Of a stretch of DNA of 64,000 nucleotides, positions 40,025 to 49,417 are shown one piece after another. Each line of letters starts with the position of its first letter. Position 1 is the first letter of the stretch. The notes beneath the pieces were generated by a model. The model was not told where the DNA came from. It ran no database searches and saw only the letters and a list, made by a program, of their open reading frames with translations. The stretch is from the NCBI RefSeq assembly GCF_014873145.1, contig NZ_JADBEK010000001.1, forward strand, positions 1,426,001-1,490,000. Direction: 5' to 3'. The position numbers and the translations under genes were made by a program. The DNA comes from Nonomuraea angiospora. Lineage in GTDB: Bacteria; Actinomycetota; Actinomycetes; Streptosporangiales; Streptosporangiaceae.

Positions 40025-40614
40025 TCCGGATGCTGATCGCGGATGACCAGGACCTGGTCAGGGGAGGTCTGGCCGCGCTGCTCGCGCTGGAGGACGACAT
40101 CGAGGTGGTCGCCGAGGTGGGGAGAGGCGACGAGGTCGTGGCCGCGGTGGCCGAGCATGACCCCGACGTCATCCTGCTCGACATCGAGATGCCGGGCCTG
40201 TCTGGTCTGGAGGTCGCCGCACGCCTGCGCGACCGAAAGGTGATCATCGTGACCACCTTCGGCAGGCCCGGCTACCTGAACAGGGCACTGGACGCGGGCG
40301 TGGCCGGGTTCGTGGTCAAGGACGCTCCGGTCACGGAGCTGACGGCGGCCGTGCGACGGGTGCTGGCAGGTGAGCGAGTGCTCGACCCCAAACTGGCCGT
40401 CACGGCCCTGACCGTCGGTCCAAGCCCGCTGACCCAGCGGGAGGCCGAAGTGCTGCGCGCCGCCTCCGACGGCTCCACTGTGGCCGACATCGCCCGCCGG
40501 CTGTTCCTCACCGACGGCACCGTACGCAACTACCTGTCCTCGGCCATCCGCAAGACCGGAGCCCGCAACCGCGCCGAGGCCGTCCACGTGGCCGAGTCCC
40601 GCGGCTGGCTGTGA
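40021..40614 (+). CDS. NarL/LuxR-type response regulator
   Basis: 197 aa, ATG overlapping the kinase stop. Complete receiver: acidic pair IADDQDLVRG, phospho-Asp in VILLDIEMPGLSG, Thr in VTTFGR and Lys in VVKDAP. C-terminal LuxR HTH: LTQREAEVLRAASDGSTVADIARRLFLTDGTVRNYLSSAIRKTG. It should control the ABC genes upstream, giving a self-contained sensor-exporter module. Confidence 0.92.
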   Translation: MIRMLIADDQDLVRGGLAALLALEDDIEVVAEVGRGDEVVAAVAEHDPDVILLDIEMPGLSGLEVAARLRDRKVIIVTTFGRPGYLNRALDAGVAGFVVKDAPVTELTAAVRRVLAGERVLDPKLAVTALTVGPSPLTQREAEVLRAASDGSTVADIARRLFLTDGTVRNYLSSAIRKTGARNRAEAVHVAESRGWL

Positions 40615-40689
40615 TCGGCGACCAGCCAATTCGTCGAGTCCGCCGGCGTCCAGAGGAAGAAAGGGAGAGCGGCGGGCAGTACTCTACCC

Positions 40690-40902
40690 GCGTTCCTGAC
40701 CAAGGTGGCCGACCTGGTCGTGCTGGACGCCAATCCGCTGGCGGACATCCGCAACACACGCGCGATCCATGCCGTGATGACACGCGGTCGCCTCATCACG
40801 CGCGAAGAGCGGGAGAAGATCCTGGCGGACGTCGAGGCCGCCGCCAAGGACCCGGAGGCCGGCGCCGCCTCACTACCGGCATGTGTCTGCCACGGCATCT
40901 GA
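40690..40902 (+). pseudogene. C-terminal remnant of an amidohydrolase
   Basis: The frame reads AFLTKVADLVVLDANPLADIRNTRAIHAVMTRGRLITREE, followed by a helical tail. This is the characteristic C-terminal strand of metal-dependent amidohydrolases (KVADLVVLDxNPLADIRNT). The rest of such a ~430-residue enzyme is absent: the upstream sequence is the response regulator gene. It is a truncated remnant within the 352-bp gap before the convergent glycosyltransferase gene. Confidence 0.75.
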
Positions 40903-40966
40903 CGCGGCCCCGACCGGCCGCGGGCGTGCGGACCGGCGGGGTGCCTGCCTGTGTAGCCTCCGGGGA

Positions 40967-42205
40967 TCAGCCCGCGGAGCCGCTCCGGCCGGTCATGTCG
41001 AGCAGCAGCTTCGCGGCCTGCTCCGCCCCGTCGGTGCGGACCGTCTCGGCCACGACGGCCGCGCGGGCACCGGTCTCGGGAGCCAGGGCGATCTTGAGGG
41101 CGGCCGACAGGGACTCGGCGGTCGGCGTCGGACCGTCGTGTCCCGTGCCGATGCCCAGCTCGGTGACCCGGCCCGCCCAGTACGGCTGGTCCGCGACCTG
41201 CGGCACGATCACCTGCGGCGCCCCGGCACGTGCCGCCGTCGTCGTGGTGCCCGCGCCGCCGTGGTGCACGACCGCGGCCACCCGGCCGAACAGCGCCTGC
41301 TGGTTGACCTCGCCGACGGCGAAGCAGTCGTCGGCGTCGTCGATCAGGGCCAGGTCGGCCCAGCCGCTCCCGAGCAGGACGCGGCGGCCCTGCGCCCGGA
41401 CCGCTTCGATGACGGCCCGGGAGACCTCCTGCGTGTTCGCGCCCCGGATCAGCATGCTGCCGAAGCCCACGTACACCGGCTTCGCGCCGGCGGCCAGGAA
41501 CGCTTCCAGGCCGGCGGGGAGCGGGCGGGTGTCCGGCCGGATCCACGCGCCGGTCTGCCTCACGTCGAGCTCCGGCGTCTCCTGCCACGGGCCCAGGACC
41601 GGGTCGGCCGCCAGGAACGGGTGGCCGGTGAAGACGTGGTCGCGCACGCCGCTCACCGGCGGCAGGCCGATCGAGGCCCGGTGGGTGTTGATCGTCTCGC
41701 CGAACAGGGTTTCCAGGTTCTCGGCGTGCAGGTCCCACAGCCCCCGGTTGTCGGTCACCTCAGGGGGGATCACCTGGCCCGGGCGGCGCAGCGGCGGGTG
41801 ATGCGCCGACGGCAGGTAACACGGGGAGAAGGACGTGAACACATAAGGTACGCCGAGCTTCTCGGCCGCGTTCCGCGTGCCGGCCAGGGCCGGGAACGAG
41901 CCGGTGGCCACCACCGCGGCGCAGCCCTCGGCCACCTCGGCGACCGTCTCGTAGGCCATGGCGGTCAGCTCGGCGGAGATGTCGGACAGGCCCGCCTTCT
42001 CCTTGCCGGGGATCGCCCCCGTCGCCAGCGCGCGGATCGGCCAGCCGAGGGGAGTCAGCGGCACGCCGGCATCGTCCAGCAGGTCCGCGTAGTCCGGCGG
42101 CGCGCACACCCGCACCTCGGCGCCGAGCGCCCGTAGCCGCACCGCCAGCCCCGCCATCGGCTCGACGTCCCCGCGCGACCCGTAGGTCACCAGCACAAAC
42201 CGCAT
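40967..42205 (-). CDS. MGT/GtfB-type glycosyltransferase (GT1)
   Basis: 412 aa. N-terminal acceptor domain starts MRFVLVTYGSRGDVEPMAGLAVRLRALGAEVRVCAPPD, the classic start of glycopeptide (GtfB/E) and macrolide glycosyltransferases. C-terminal donor domain has VGEVNQQALFGRVAAVVHHGGAGTTTTAARAGAPQVIVPQVADQPYWAGRV with the HHGGAGTT donor motif. It transfers a sugar from an NDP-sugar to a natural product or antibiotic. As a solitary gene it could inactivate a foreign or self antibiotic. Divergent from ddl, sharing a 480-bp leader. Confidence 0.9.
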   Translation of the reverse strand: MRFVLVTYGSRGDVEPMAGLAVRLRALGAEVRVCAPPDYADLLDDAGVPLTPLGWPIRALATGAIPGKEKAGLSDISAELTAMAYETVAEVAEGCAAVVATGSFPALAGTRNAAEKLGVPYVFTSFSPCYLPSAHHPPLRRPGQVIPPEVTDNRGLWDLHAENLETLFGETINTHRASIGLPPVSGVRDHVFTGHPFLAADPVLGPWQETPELDVRQTGAWIRPDTRPLPAGLEAFLAAGAKPVYVGFGSMLIRGANTQEVSRAVIEAVRAQGRRVLLGSGWADLALIDDADDCFAVGEVNQQALFGRVAAVVHHGGAGTTTTAARAGAPQVIVPQVADQPYWAGRVTELGIGTGHDGPTPTAESLSAALKIALAPETGARAAVVAETVRTDGAEQAAKLLLDMTGRSGSAG

Positions 42206-42685
42206 TCCGCGGTCCCCCGATCTCCGTAAGTTCCGATGTCGAAGGGTGATTGTGCGGGACGACCGGGGTCTTGTGGCAAGTCCCCCCCTGCGCTATAGAT
42301 TGGAAGTGGCAAGGAGTGGATATTCCCCTTGCCCTTTTTTATTGCCTCCCCCGCTCGCCCGGCCGGGGACGGCGCCGGCCCGCCAGCCCCGCCACATGGT
42401 CGCCATGCACAAGACGATGCCGACTTCGGGCGCCGGCATTCGCCACGCCGACGCGGTGCCAGGTGACACTCCCGGCGGTATGCCCGCCCCCGCCGCCGGG
42501 CGAACCCCCGGTGACGGCCGCCTGCGGCAGGCCCGGTCGCGGCACACCGCGGGTGCGCTTCGGTCAGGAAATGGGCTCCGAATGGCCTGGGAACCGGTCA
42601 GGCGAAAAGCCGACACTCGGCGGCGAGCACCGTGCCGTCGGCGGTGCCGGTGCCGTCTCGTGCCGCTGAGGAAGGCTGATGGATC
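42206..42685. other. 480-bp leader between glycosyltransferase and ddl
   Basis: After the promoter/terminator pair at 42271-42342, the remaining ~340 bp before ddl have no frame I can support, though several frames are open. A GC-rich 5' leader of this length could carry a regulatory RNA, but I recognise none. The ddl ribosome site is the purine-rich gaggaagg about 12 bp before the GTG. Confidence 0.5.
42271..42342 (+). promoter_or_regulatory. Promoter followed at once by an intrinsic terminator, upstream of ddl
   Basis: A -35-like ttgtgg (42271-42276) and a -10-like tataga (42294-42299) are exactly 17 bp apart. The predicted start is at about 42306. Immediately downstream, GGCAAGG (42308-42314) pairs with CCTTGCC (42327-42333), followed by six T. 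This looks like an intrinsic terminator within the first 40 nt. CTTG-TGG-CAAG (42270-42280) also forms a small dyad in the -35 region. It may be an attenuator controlling ddl-murF, or the end of a tiny RNA. Confidence 0.6.
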
Positions 42686-43642
42686 GTGACTGAACGCGTA
42701 CGCGTGGCTGTGCTGGCGGGTGGGCCGTCCGCCGAGCATGAGGTGTCGCTGCAGTCGGCGCAGGCCGTGCTCGACGCTCTGCCGAGGGACCTGTACGAGC
42801 CCGTCCCCGTCATCATCGACCGGCAGGGCAGGTGGCCGACGGAGCTGCGACGCGACCTGGCGGACGTGGTCTTCCCCGTGCTGCACGGGCCGTTCGGCGA
42901 GGACGGCGTCGTCCAGGGACACCTGCAGACGCTGGGCATCCCGTACGTGGGCTGCGGCGTCCTGGCCTCCGCCGTGGCCATGAACAAGGTCGCGATGCGG
43001 CGCACCTTCCTGGCCGAAGACATTCCGGTCACCCCGCATGTGTGGTTCACCGAGCACGAATGGCGCACCACCACCGACCACTGGGCGCTGGTCAAGTCGC
43101 TCGACTGGCCGATGTACGTCAAACCAGCCAGCATGGGCTCCTCCATCGGCATCTCCCGCGTCACCTCCATGGAGGAGCTGCGCGCGGGCGTCGATCTGGC
43201 GCTGGCCCACGACCGGGTGGTCATCGTCGAGCAGGGCGTGAGCGCGCGCGAGGTCATCTGCGGCGTGCTAGGCGGCTATGACACCGCGGACGCTTCGGTG
43301 CCCGGCGAGCTCATCGTGCCCGGCGACTGGCTCGACTACGAGGCCAAGTACCTCAGCCAGGCCGAGATCGCCGCCATCCCCGCCGTGCTGCCGCAACGGG
43401 TGGCCGAGGACGTACGCGAGCTGTCCCTGCGCGCCTTCCGGGCGATCGGCGGCTACGGCCTGTCCCGTGTCGACTTCCTCTACGAGCAGGACACCGGACG
43501 CCTGTACGTGCTGGAGATCAACACCATGCCCGGTTTCACCTCCCGTTCCGTCTACGCCAGGGCCTGGGCCGCCAGCGGCCTCGCCTACCCGGACCTGCTG
43601 CGCCGCCTCATCGACCTCGCGTTCGCCAGGAGCGGCTCATGA
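42686..43642 (+). CDS. ddl: D-alanine--D-alanine ligase (ATP-grasp)
   Basis: 318 aa, GTG start. Family blocks are present: VAVLAGGPSAEHEVSLQSAQAVL, VVFPVLHGPFGEDGVVQGHLQTLGIPYVG, KPASMGSSIGISRV and VLEINTMPGF. The omega loop reads DYEAKYLSQ, the Tyr/Lys version found in D-Ala-D-Ala ligases, rather than the His/Gln version of VanA-type D-Ala-D-Lac ligases. So the product should be D-Ala-D-Ala. It joins two D-Ala with ATP for peptidoglycan. The overlap with murF (ATGA) gives a dedicated ddl-murF pair, often a second copy in antibiotic producers. Confidence 0.9.
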   Translation: MTERVRVAVLAGGPSAEHEVSLQSAQAVLDALPRDLYEPVPVIIDRQGRWPTELRRDLADVVFPVLHGPFGEDGVVQGHLQTLGIPYVGCGVLASAVAMNKVAMRRTFLAEDIPVTPHVWFTEHEWRTTTDHWALVKSLDWPMYVKPASMGSSIGISRVTSMEELRAGVDLALAHDRVVIVEQGVSAREVICGVLGGYDTADASVPGELIVPGDWLDYEAKYLSQAEIAAIPAVLPQRVAEDVRELSLRAFRAIGGYGLSRVDFLYEQDTGRLYVLEINTMPGFTSRSVYARAWAASGLAYPDLLRRLIDLAFARSGS

Positions 43643-45024
43643 TCCCCATGACGCTGGAGGAGATCGCGCGGGTCGCCGGCGCGAGCCTGCACGACGTGCG
43701 CGAGGCGCGGGCGCTGGTGACGGCGCCCTCGGCGGTCGACTCCCGCGAGGTGGTGCCCGGCGGCCTGTTCGCCGCGACGGCCGGCGCCCGCGTCGACGGC
43801 CACGACTACGCGGCCGCCGCCATCGCGGGCGGCGCCGTCGCCGTGCTGGCCGCACGGCCCGTCGGCGTGCCCGCCCTCGTGGTCGAGGACGTCCAGCTCG
43901 CGCTCGGCCTGCTGGCCAGGCACCTGCTCGGGCGCATCAGCCCGGCCGTGATCGGCCTGACCGGCTCCGTGGGCAAGACCACGACCAAGGACCTGCTGGC
44001 CCAGGTGCTCGAACGGCACGCCGCGACGGTCGCCACCGACAGGTCGTTCAACAACGAGCTCGGGCTGCCGCTCACCGTGCTGCGCGCCGACGCCGGCACC
44101 CGATACCTGGTGCTGGAGATGGGCGCGGGCCGCAAGGGCGACCTGAGGTACCTGACCGGGATCGCGCCGCCCCACGTCGGGCTGGTGCTCAATGTCGGCA
44201 CCGCGCACGTGGAGCGCATGGGGGCCGGGCCGGCCGACGTGGCCGAGGCCAAGGGCGAGCTGGTCGAGGCGCTCGCGCCGGACGGGTTCGCGCTGCTCAA
44301 CGCCGACGACCCGTACGTCATGGGCATGGCCGGCCGCACCAGGGCCCGGATCCTGTTGTACGGCAGGTCGGCGCGGGCGCAGGTGCGAGCCGAGGACGTG
44401 CGGATGACCGGCCGCGCGCGCACCGCGTTCGAGCTGGTGACGCCCTGCGGGCGCGCCCCGGTCGAGCTCGACCTCATCGGCGAGCACCAGGTGAGCAACG
44501 CCCTGGCCGCCGCCGCCGTCGCCACCGCGCTCGGCCTGGGCGCCGCCGAGATCGCCGGCGGGCTGAACGCCGCGCGGCGGCGCTCCGCCGGCCGGCTGGA
44601 GATCGTCGAACGGCCTGACGGGGTCACCGTCGTCGATGACGCCTTCAACGCCAGCCCCGAGTCCATGCGGGCCGGGCTGCGGGCGGTCAAGGCCCTGGCC
44701 GGCGCCCGTCGTACCGTCGCCGTGCTCGGCGCGATGGGGCAGCAGGCGGACGCCTCACGCGCCCGGCACGCCGAGATGGGCCGGCTCGTCGCCGACCTCC
44801 GCTTCGACGTGCTGATCACGGTCGGATCGGGGGACCCGCTCGCGATGGCGCAGGCGGCGGAGTCCGCGGGCCAGGGCGTGGCCGTCCACGCCGCCGAGGA
44901 CGTGGCCGGGGCCCTGCGGCTGGCCAGCGCGCTTGTCGAACCGGGAGACGTGGTGTTCGTCAAGGCCTCCAGCGAGATCGGGCTCGGCGCCTGCGCCCGG
45001 GCGCTGGCAGCGCCGCCGAGCTGA
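43639..45024 (+). CDS. murF: UDP-N-acetylmuramoyl-tripeptide--D-alanyl-D-alanine ligase
   Basis: 461 aa, ATG overlapping ddl. Mur ligase layout: N-terminal UDP-binding domain (SAVDSREVVPGGLFAATAGARVDGHDY), central ATPase with GLTGSVGKTTTKDLL, SFNNELGLPLTVL and NVGTAHVERMG, and C-terminal domain (VVDDAFNASPESMRAGLRAV). It adds the D-Ala-D-Ala made by Ddl to the UDP-MurNAc tripeptide. It lies outside the usual division/cell-wall cluster (no murE, mraY or ftsW nearby), so it is probably a second copy. Confidence 0.92.
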   Translation: MIPMTLEEIARVAGASLHDVREARALVTAPSAVDSREVVPGGLFAATAGARVDGHDYAAAAIAGGAVAVLAARPVGVPALVVEDVQLALGLLARHLLGRISPAVIGLTGSVGKTTTKDLLAQVLERHAATVATDRSFNNELGLPLTVLRADAGTRYLVLEMGAGRKGDLRYLTGIAPPHVGLVLNVGTAHVERMGAGPADVAEAKGELVEALAPDGFALLNADDPYVMGMAGRTRARILLYGRSARAQVRAEDVRMTGRARTAFELVTPCGRAPVELDLIGEHQVSNALAAAAVATALGLGAAEIAGGLNAARRRSAGRLEIVERPDGVTVVDDAFNASPESMRAGLRAVKALAGARRTVAVLGAMGQQADASRARHAEMGRLVADLRFDVLITVGSGDPLAMAQAAESAGQGVAVHAAEDVAGALRLASALVEPGDVVFVKASSEIGLGACARALAAPPS

Positions 45025-45153
45025 GCGGAACGGGGCGTGTACGCACGCCACCGACCCGCGACCGCTCCTGACCGCTCCTGACCGAACGGGGTCTCGAGCC
45101 GTCGCGGAGCCGGCCGGACAGCTTTTGATCTGCTCAATGCGAACAGGAGTTCC

Positions 45154-45846
<693 letters not shown>

Positions 45847-45861
45847 CACGCGATGGGCGGC

Positions 45862-47961
45862 TCAGGCGGATCGGTACGCCGGCGCGCCATACAGCTCCCG
45901 GTGCCACAGGTCGGCGCAGACGCGTTCGATGCCGGCCGCCAGATGGCGGCGGTAGGTGGTGAAAGGCAGGTCGAGCCGTTGCGCGGCCAGCTCCTGGGTG
46001 GGCGTGCCGCGCAGGAACGTGACCGACAGCGCCCGGTGGGACTTGACCGAGCGCGGATCCTCACCCAGGTCGTCGATCGCCTGCCGGAGCAGCTCACCCA
46101 GCGCCGTGGCCGGGTTCTGCCCGGCCCGCTCGGCCACCAGCCTGGTGCGCGTCAGCGGGGAGGCGGCCAGCGCGTCCAGCCGCGGCAACTGGCGCAACGC
46201 CTTGCGAACCGCCTCGGCGAACTCCGCCTGCGACAGCACCGCCAGCCCCGCCGTCGCGGCGCCCGGGCCGCCGGCGGGCCCCTGGTTCAGCCGCTCCAGC
46301 CACGCCCGCGCCGGCTCCGCGCGCCAGTCATGGACGAACAGGGTGTACGCGTCATCCCCCAGCCGTGGCCGCGCGGAGAGCTCACGCATCCCGTAGTGCC
46401 GCCGTAGCTGATCCACCCACGCTTGGTCCGGGTGCCGTATCGCGATATATGACCATGCCAGCCGCTCGGACCGCACACAATTGCCGACCATTCGCCACCG
46501 GATCAGATCCATCACCGGCGCGTTCCCGCGATACCGCGGCAGCGCCCATACCCGGCCGACCGCCAGATGTTCGCCGGCGCGCAACGGCGTGGTGGCGCGC
46601 GCGTGCGCCCACGCCGCGGCCACGACGGGATCGGCGGTCAGCTCCTCCTCGTCGAGTTGCGCCAGCCGCAGCCATGCGGAGAAGGCCACGGGCTCGCCGG
46701 TTCCGGCCCGCCGGTAAAGCCGGAACGCCTCCGGCTGACGTTCCGCCCAGAAGGCGGCGCAGGCCGCGGCCGCCGCACCCTCCTCCTTCGCGCCCTCCCC
46801 CGGCGTGCCCTCCCCCGGCGTCGCCACCCGGAGCAACGTGCCGACGTCCCCCTCCCGTACCACCTCTTCCAGGAAGCCGCTCTCACCGTGCCGACCGTGG
46901 AAACCGGCCGGCGCCCCGTCGCCGCGATGCACGTAGAGCAGTGCCGCCACCGCGCCGGGCACCTCCCCGTCGCTCGCCGTACGCACCCGCTCCGCCAGCT
47001 GCGCATGAATGCGGTCGTGCATCACCGCGTACCCCTCCGGATCCCGCCACCGCAGGTCCGCCTCCAGCACCTCCCGCACCACGTCATGCGGGAACAGCCC
47101 GCGGCTGCTCGGCTCCACGAACGGCAACCGCCGCAACCACCCGAACAACGCCCCGGCGTCGTCCTGCGGCAAGGCCGCCCGCAGCAGGTCCTCCGTCGTC
47201 GTGTACGCGTGCGCGCAGATCTCCAGGGCCTGCCGGTGCGCCGCCGAAGGCACCTGGCCCACCAGCTGATCCAGCAACGTGGCCACCACGTCCTGGTTCG
47301 GCGTCCACCGGCGGCCGGCCCCGCCGTCCTTCACCGCCACGGCCGCCCCCAGCAGCAGCGCCAGCGGATGACCGCCGGCGAAGGCCAGCAGCGGCCCGCG
47401 CGAGTCGGCCGGCACCCCGCAGGAGTCCATCAGGGCCTGCGCGTCCGCGGCCCGCAGCTCGCGCAGCGGCAGCACCTGCAACGCCCCCGCCCATCCGGGA
47501 TCGGCCTGCCAGCGCATATCCGGCGGGTTTCGCCCCGCGATCACCACCAGCGCGCCCATGGGCATCCGGGGCAGGAACCGCTCGCGCAGCCATCCTTCCA
47601 GGTCCTTGATTCGTTCGAAGTGGTCGATCAGCAGCACCGCATCCGCCTCGTCAGGCACCAGCCCGGCCTCCACCGTGCACCCGTCCACCGTGCACCCGTC
47701 CACCGTGCACCCGTCCACCGTGCACCCGTCCACCATGGACACCGGCCGCCCCGCCACCGCGGCCTCGCGGGCGAAGCGCCGCAACAAGGCCGACTTGCCG
47801 ATGCCGCCGGGGCCGTGCACGTACAGAACGCTGCAGCCGCCCCCGTACAACGCCGCCTTGAAGACCGCGAGCTCTTCCTCCCGCCCCACGAACGCCGTCT
47901 CGCGCGCCGCCTGCAGGCGCCATCCCAGCAATCCGGAGGTGTTGCTCCTCCCCGGTGACAT
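45862..47961 (-). CDS. AAA/STAND ATPase regulator
   Basis: 699 aa. N-terminal ATPase: FVGREEELAVFKAAL, P-loop GPGGIGKSALLRRFA, Walker B VLLIDHFE. Long helical middle. The C-terminal ~90 residues (LSVTFLRGTPTQELAAQRLDLPFTTYRRHLAAGIERVCADLW) look like an HTH of the sigma-70 region-4 or LuxR-like class. It belongs to the broad AfsR/LAL-like signalling ATPases, but has no cyclase or SARP domain. Residues ~77-96 are four Val-Asp-Gly-Cys-Thr units from a 15-bp tandem repeat between the P-loop and Walker B. It is on the minus strand opposite ddl/racemase. Confidence 0.8.
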   Translation of the reverse strand: MSPGRSNTSGLLGWRLQAARETAFVGREEELAVFKAALYGGGCSVLYVHGPGGIGKSALLRRFAREAAVAGRPVSMVDGCTVDGCTVDGCTVDGCTVEAGLVPDEADAVLLIDHFERIKDLEGWLRERFLPRMPMGALVVIAGRNPPDMRWQADPGWAGALQVLPLRELRAADAQALMDSCGVPADSRGPLLAFAGGHPLALLLGAAVAVKDGGAGRRWTPNQDVVATLLDQLVGQVPSAAHRQALEICAHAYTTTEDLLRAALPQDDAGALFGWLRRLPFVEPSSRGLFPHDVVREVLEADLRWRDPEGYAVMHDRIHAQLAERVRTASDGEVPGAVAALLYVHRGDGAPAGFHGRHGESGFLEEVVREGDVGTLLRVATPGEGTPGEGAKEEGAAAAACAAFWAERQPEAFRLYRRAGTGEPVAFSAWLRLAQLDEEELTADPVVAAAWAHARATTPLRAGEHLAVGRVWALPRYRGNAPVMDLIRWRMVGNCVRSERLAWSYIAIRHPDQAWVDQLRRHYGMRELSARPRLGDDAYTLFVHDWRAEPARAWLERLNQGPAGGPGAATAGLAVLSQAEFAEAVRKALRQLPRLDALAASPLTRTRLVAERAGQNPATALGELLRQAIDDLGEDPRSVKSHRALSVTFLRGTPTQELAAQRLDLPFTTYRRHLAAGIERVCADLWHRELYGAPAYRSA
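47669..47728 (-). repeat. Four 15-bp in-frame repeats inside the ATPase regulator gene
   Basis: Four perfect copies of tccaccgtgcacccg (+ strand) encode Val-Asp-Gly-Cys-Thr x4 in the ATPase domain between Walker A and B. A degenerate fifth copy follows. Confidence 0.95.
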
Positions 47962-47979
47962 ACCCTTGGCTCCTTCCGA

Positions 47980-48537
47980 TCAGTCGATGACGTGGCCCAC
48001 GCCGGGGTGCGGCCGTCGTCGTGGTGGCGTGCCGCCGGTGTCGGGGCGGTACTCGAAGTGCCACCACTCGTTGTCGTACATCCGGTACAGGTCGTAGCGG
48101 CCGCCGTGCTCCTCGAGCCAGCGCGCCCCTTCGTGGGGACGCACGTCCAGCGCGATGCCCTTGACGTGGGAGGATTCCGCCGGCGGCAGCACGAGCATGC
48201 GTGCCGAGGCCGGCGAGCCGGAGCGGCGCACCTCCTCGTCGAACATCCGCTGCTGGACGATGGGGTCGCGGTATCCGGAGGTGAGGCCGAGGAGCTGGCC
48301 GTGACGCCACAGCGCCTCGGTGCGCGCCGCGGTGAACGCCGCCAAGGCGCCGTCGGTGAGCCCGGTCAGGTCCTCGGCGGGGAAACGCATCCGCAACGCC
48401 CAGCCGCAGGCCAGCTCCCGGGCGCGGCCGGGACGGCGGGCGAACGCCGCGGGCAGCAGGAGCACGGCCAGCACCAGCGTGAGCGCGGCGTACAGCCGGT
48501 CCCGGGGCCGAGGTGGGATGGTGCGTGGTTCGTTCAT
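47980..48537 (-). CDS. VanY-like M15 D,D-carboxypeptidase
   Basis: 185 aa. One N-terminal membrane anchor (LYAALTLVLAVLLLPAAFA) then an M15B domain with the zinc and catalytic motifs SSHVKGIALDVRP (SxHxxGxAxD) and NEWWHFEYRP (ExxWH). VanY-type enzymes remove the terminal D-Ala from peptidoglycan pentapeptide, lowering glycopeptide binding. Close to ddl-murF and a GtfB-like glycosyltransferase it supports a cell-wall remodelling theme. Divergent from the response regulator gene. Confidence 0.88.
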   Translation of the reverse strand: MNEPRTIPPRPRDRLYAALTLVLAVLLLPAAFARRPGRARELACGWALRMRFPAEDLTGLTDGALAAFTAARTEALWRHGQLLGLTSGYRDPIVQQRMFDEEVRRSGSPASARMLVLPPAESSHVKGIALDVRPHEGARWLEEHGGRYDLYRMYDNEWWHFEYRPDTGGTPPRRRPHPGVGHVID

Positions 48538-48632
48538 GACGACCCACGATCGGCGCCGAATGTGCGCGCGCCGTCCGCCGTATGTCATGGTTTCTCGACG
48601 GCCGCCACCTGCCCGCCACCGTCGGCGCGACT

Positions 48633-48648
48633 GTGACACAACCATGAC
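48633..48648 (+). promoter_or_regulatory. Direct-repeat response-regulator box (AfsQ1-like)
   Basis: GTGAC-N6-ATGAC within tgtgacacaaccatgacac, one base off the GTnAC-N6-GTnAC pattern known for AfsQ1. It lies about 75-90 bp upstream of the regulator GTG, between it and the VanY-like gene, so it could control both. Confidence 0.5.
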
Positions 48649-48723
48649 ACGGCGCGGACGAGGCGGGGACACGGCTGGCCGACAGTGGAGGGGTCGGCCT
48701 GCGGGCAAGTTACGGAGCGTGCT

Positions 48724-49410
48724 GTGATACGCGGAGTGTCGCGTGTGTTGTTGATCGAGGATGACCCGGCCGTGCGGGAGGGCCTTGAGCTGGCCCTGAC
48801 CCGGCACGGGCACCGGGTGAGCGCGGTGGAGTCCGGCGAGCAGGGGCTGGAGCGGCTGCGCGCGAACCTTCCCGACGTCGTCGTGCTCGACCTGATGTTG
48901 CCCGGCATGGACGGGTTCGAGGTCTGCCGCCGCATCCGGGCCGTCGGGCAGGTGCCGATCATCATGCTGACCGCGCGCGGCGACGACATGGACGTGGTGG
49001 CAGGGCTGGAGGCGGGCGCCGACGACTACGTGGTCAAGCCGGCGCAGCCCAGGGTGCTGGAGGCACGCATTCGCGCGGTGCTGCGGCGCATCGGCCGCGA
49101 CCAGGCGGAGCTGGAGCGGCACGGGGACCTGACCATCGACCGGGCCGGGCTGGTGGTCACCAACCGCGGCGAGCCGGTCAGCCTCGCCCCGACCGAGCTG
49201 CGCCTGCTGCTCGAGCTCTCCGGCACGCCGGGCCGGGTGCACAGCCGCCAGCAGCTGCTGGAGTCGGTGTGGGAGCACGGGTATTTCGGCGACTCGCGGC
49301 TCGTGGACGCGTGCGTGCAGCGGCTGCGCGCGAAGATCGAGGACGACTCGGCGGCGCCCGTCTACGTGCAGACGGTACGTGGGTTCGGGTACCGGTTCGG
49401 GCCGGTGTGA
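48724..49410 (+). CDS. OmpR-type response regulator (AfsQ1/CseB-like)
   Basis: 228 aa from GTG 48724 (GTG 48736 also possible). Receiver with acidic pair LLIEDDPAVREG, phospho-Asp in VVLDLMLPGMDG, Thr in MLTARGDD and Lys in VVKPAQ. Winged-helix effector: LAPTELRLLLELSGTPGRVHSRQQLLESVWEHGYFGDSRLVDACVQRLRAKIE. Followed by the sensor kinase and a lipoprotein, the gene order of AfsQ and Cse envelope-stress systems in Streptomyces. Confidence 0.9.
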   Translation: MIRGVSRVLLIEDDPAVREGLELALTRHGHRVSAVESGEQGLERLRANLPDVVVLDLMLPGMDGFEVCRRIRAVGQVPIIMLTARGDDMDVVAGLEAGADDYVVKPAQPRVLEARIRAVLRRIGRDQAELERHGDLTIDRAGLVVTNRGEPVSLAPTELRLLLELSGTPGRVHSRQQLLESVWEHGYFGDSRLVDACVQRLRAKIEDDSAAPVYVQTVRGFGYRFGPV

Positions 49411-49417
49411 GCTGCCG

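Noticed and set aside
42686..43642. VanA-type D-Ala-D-Lac ligase
   Set aside because: The omega loop DYEAKY is that of D-Ala-D-Ala ligases, and no VanH or VanX gene is present.
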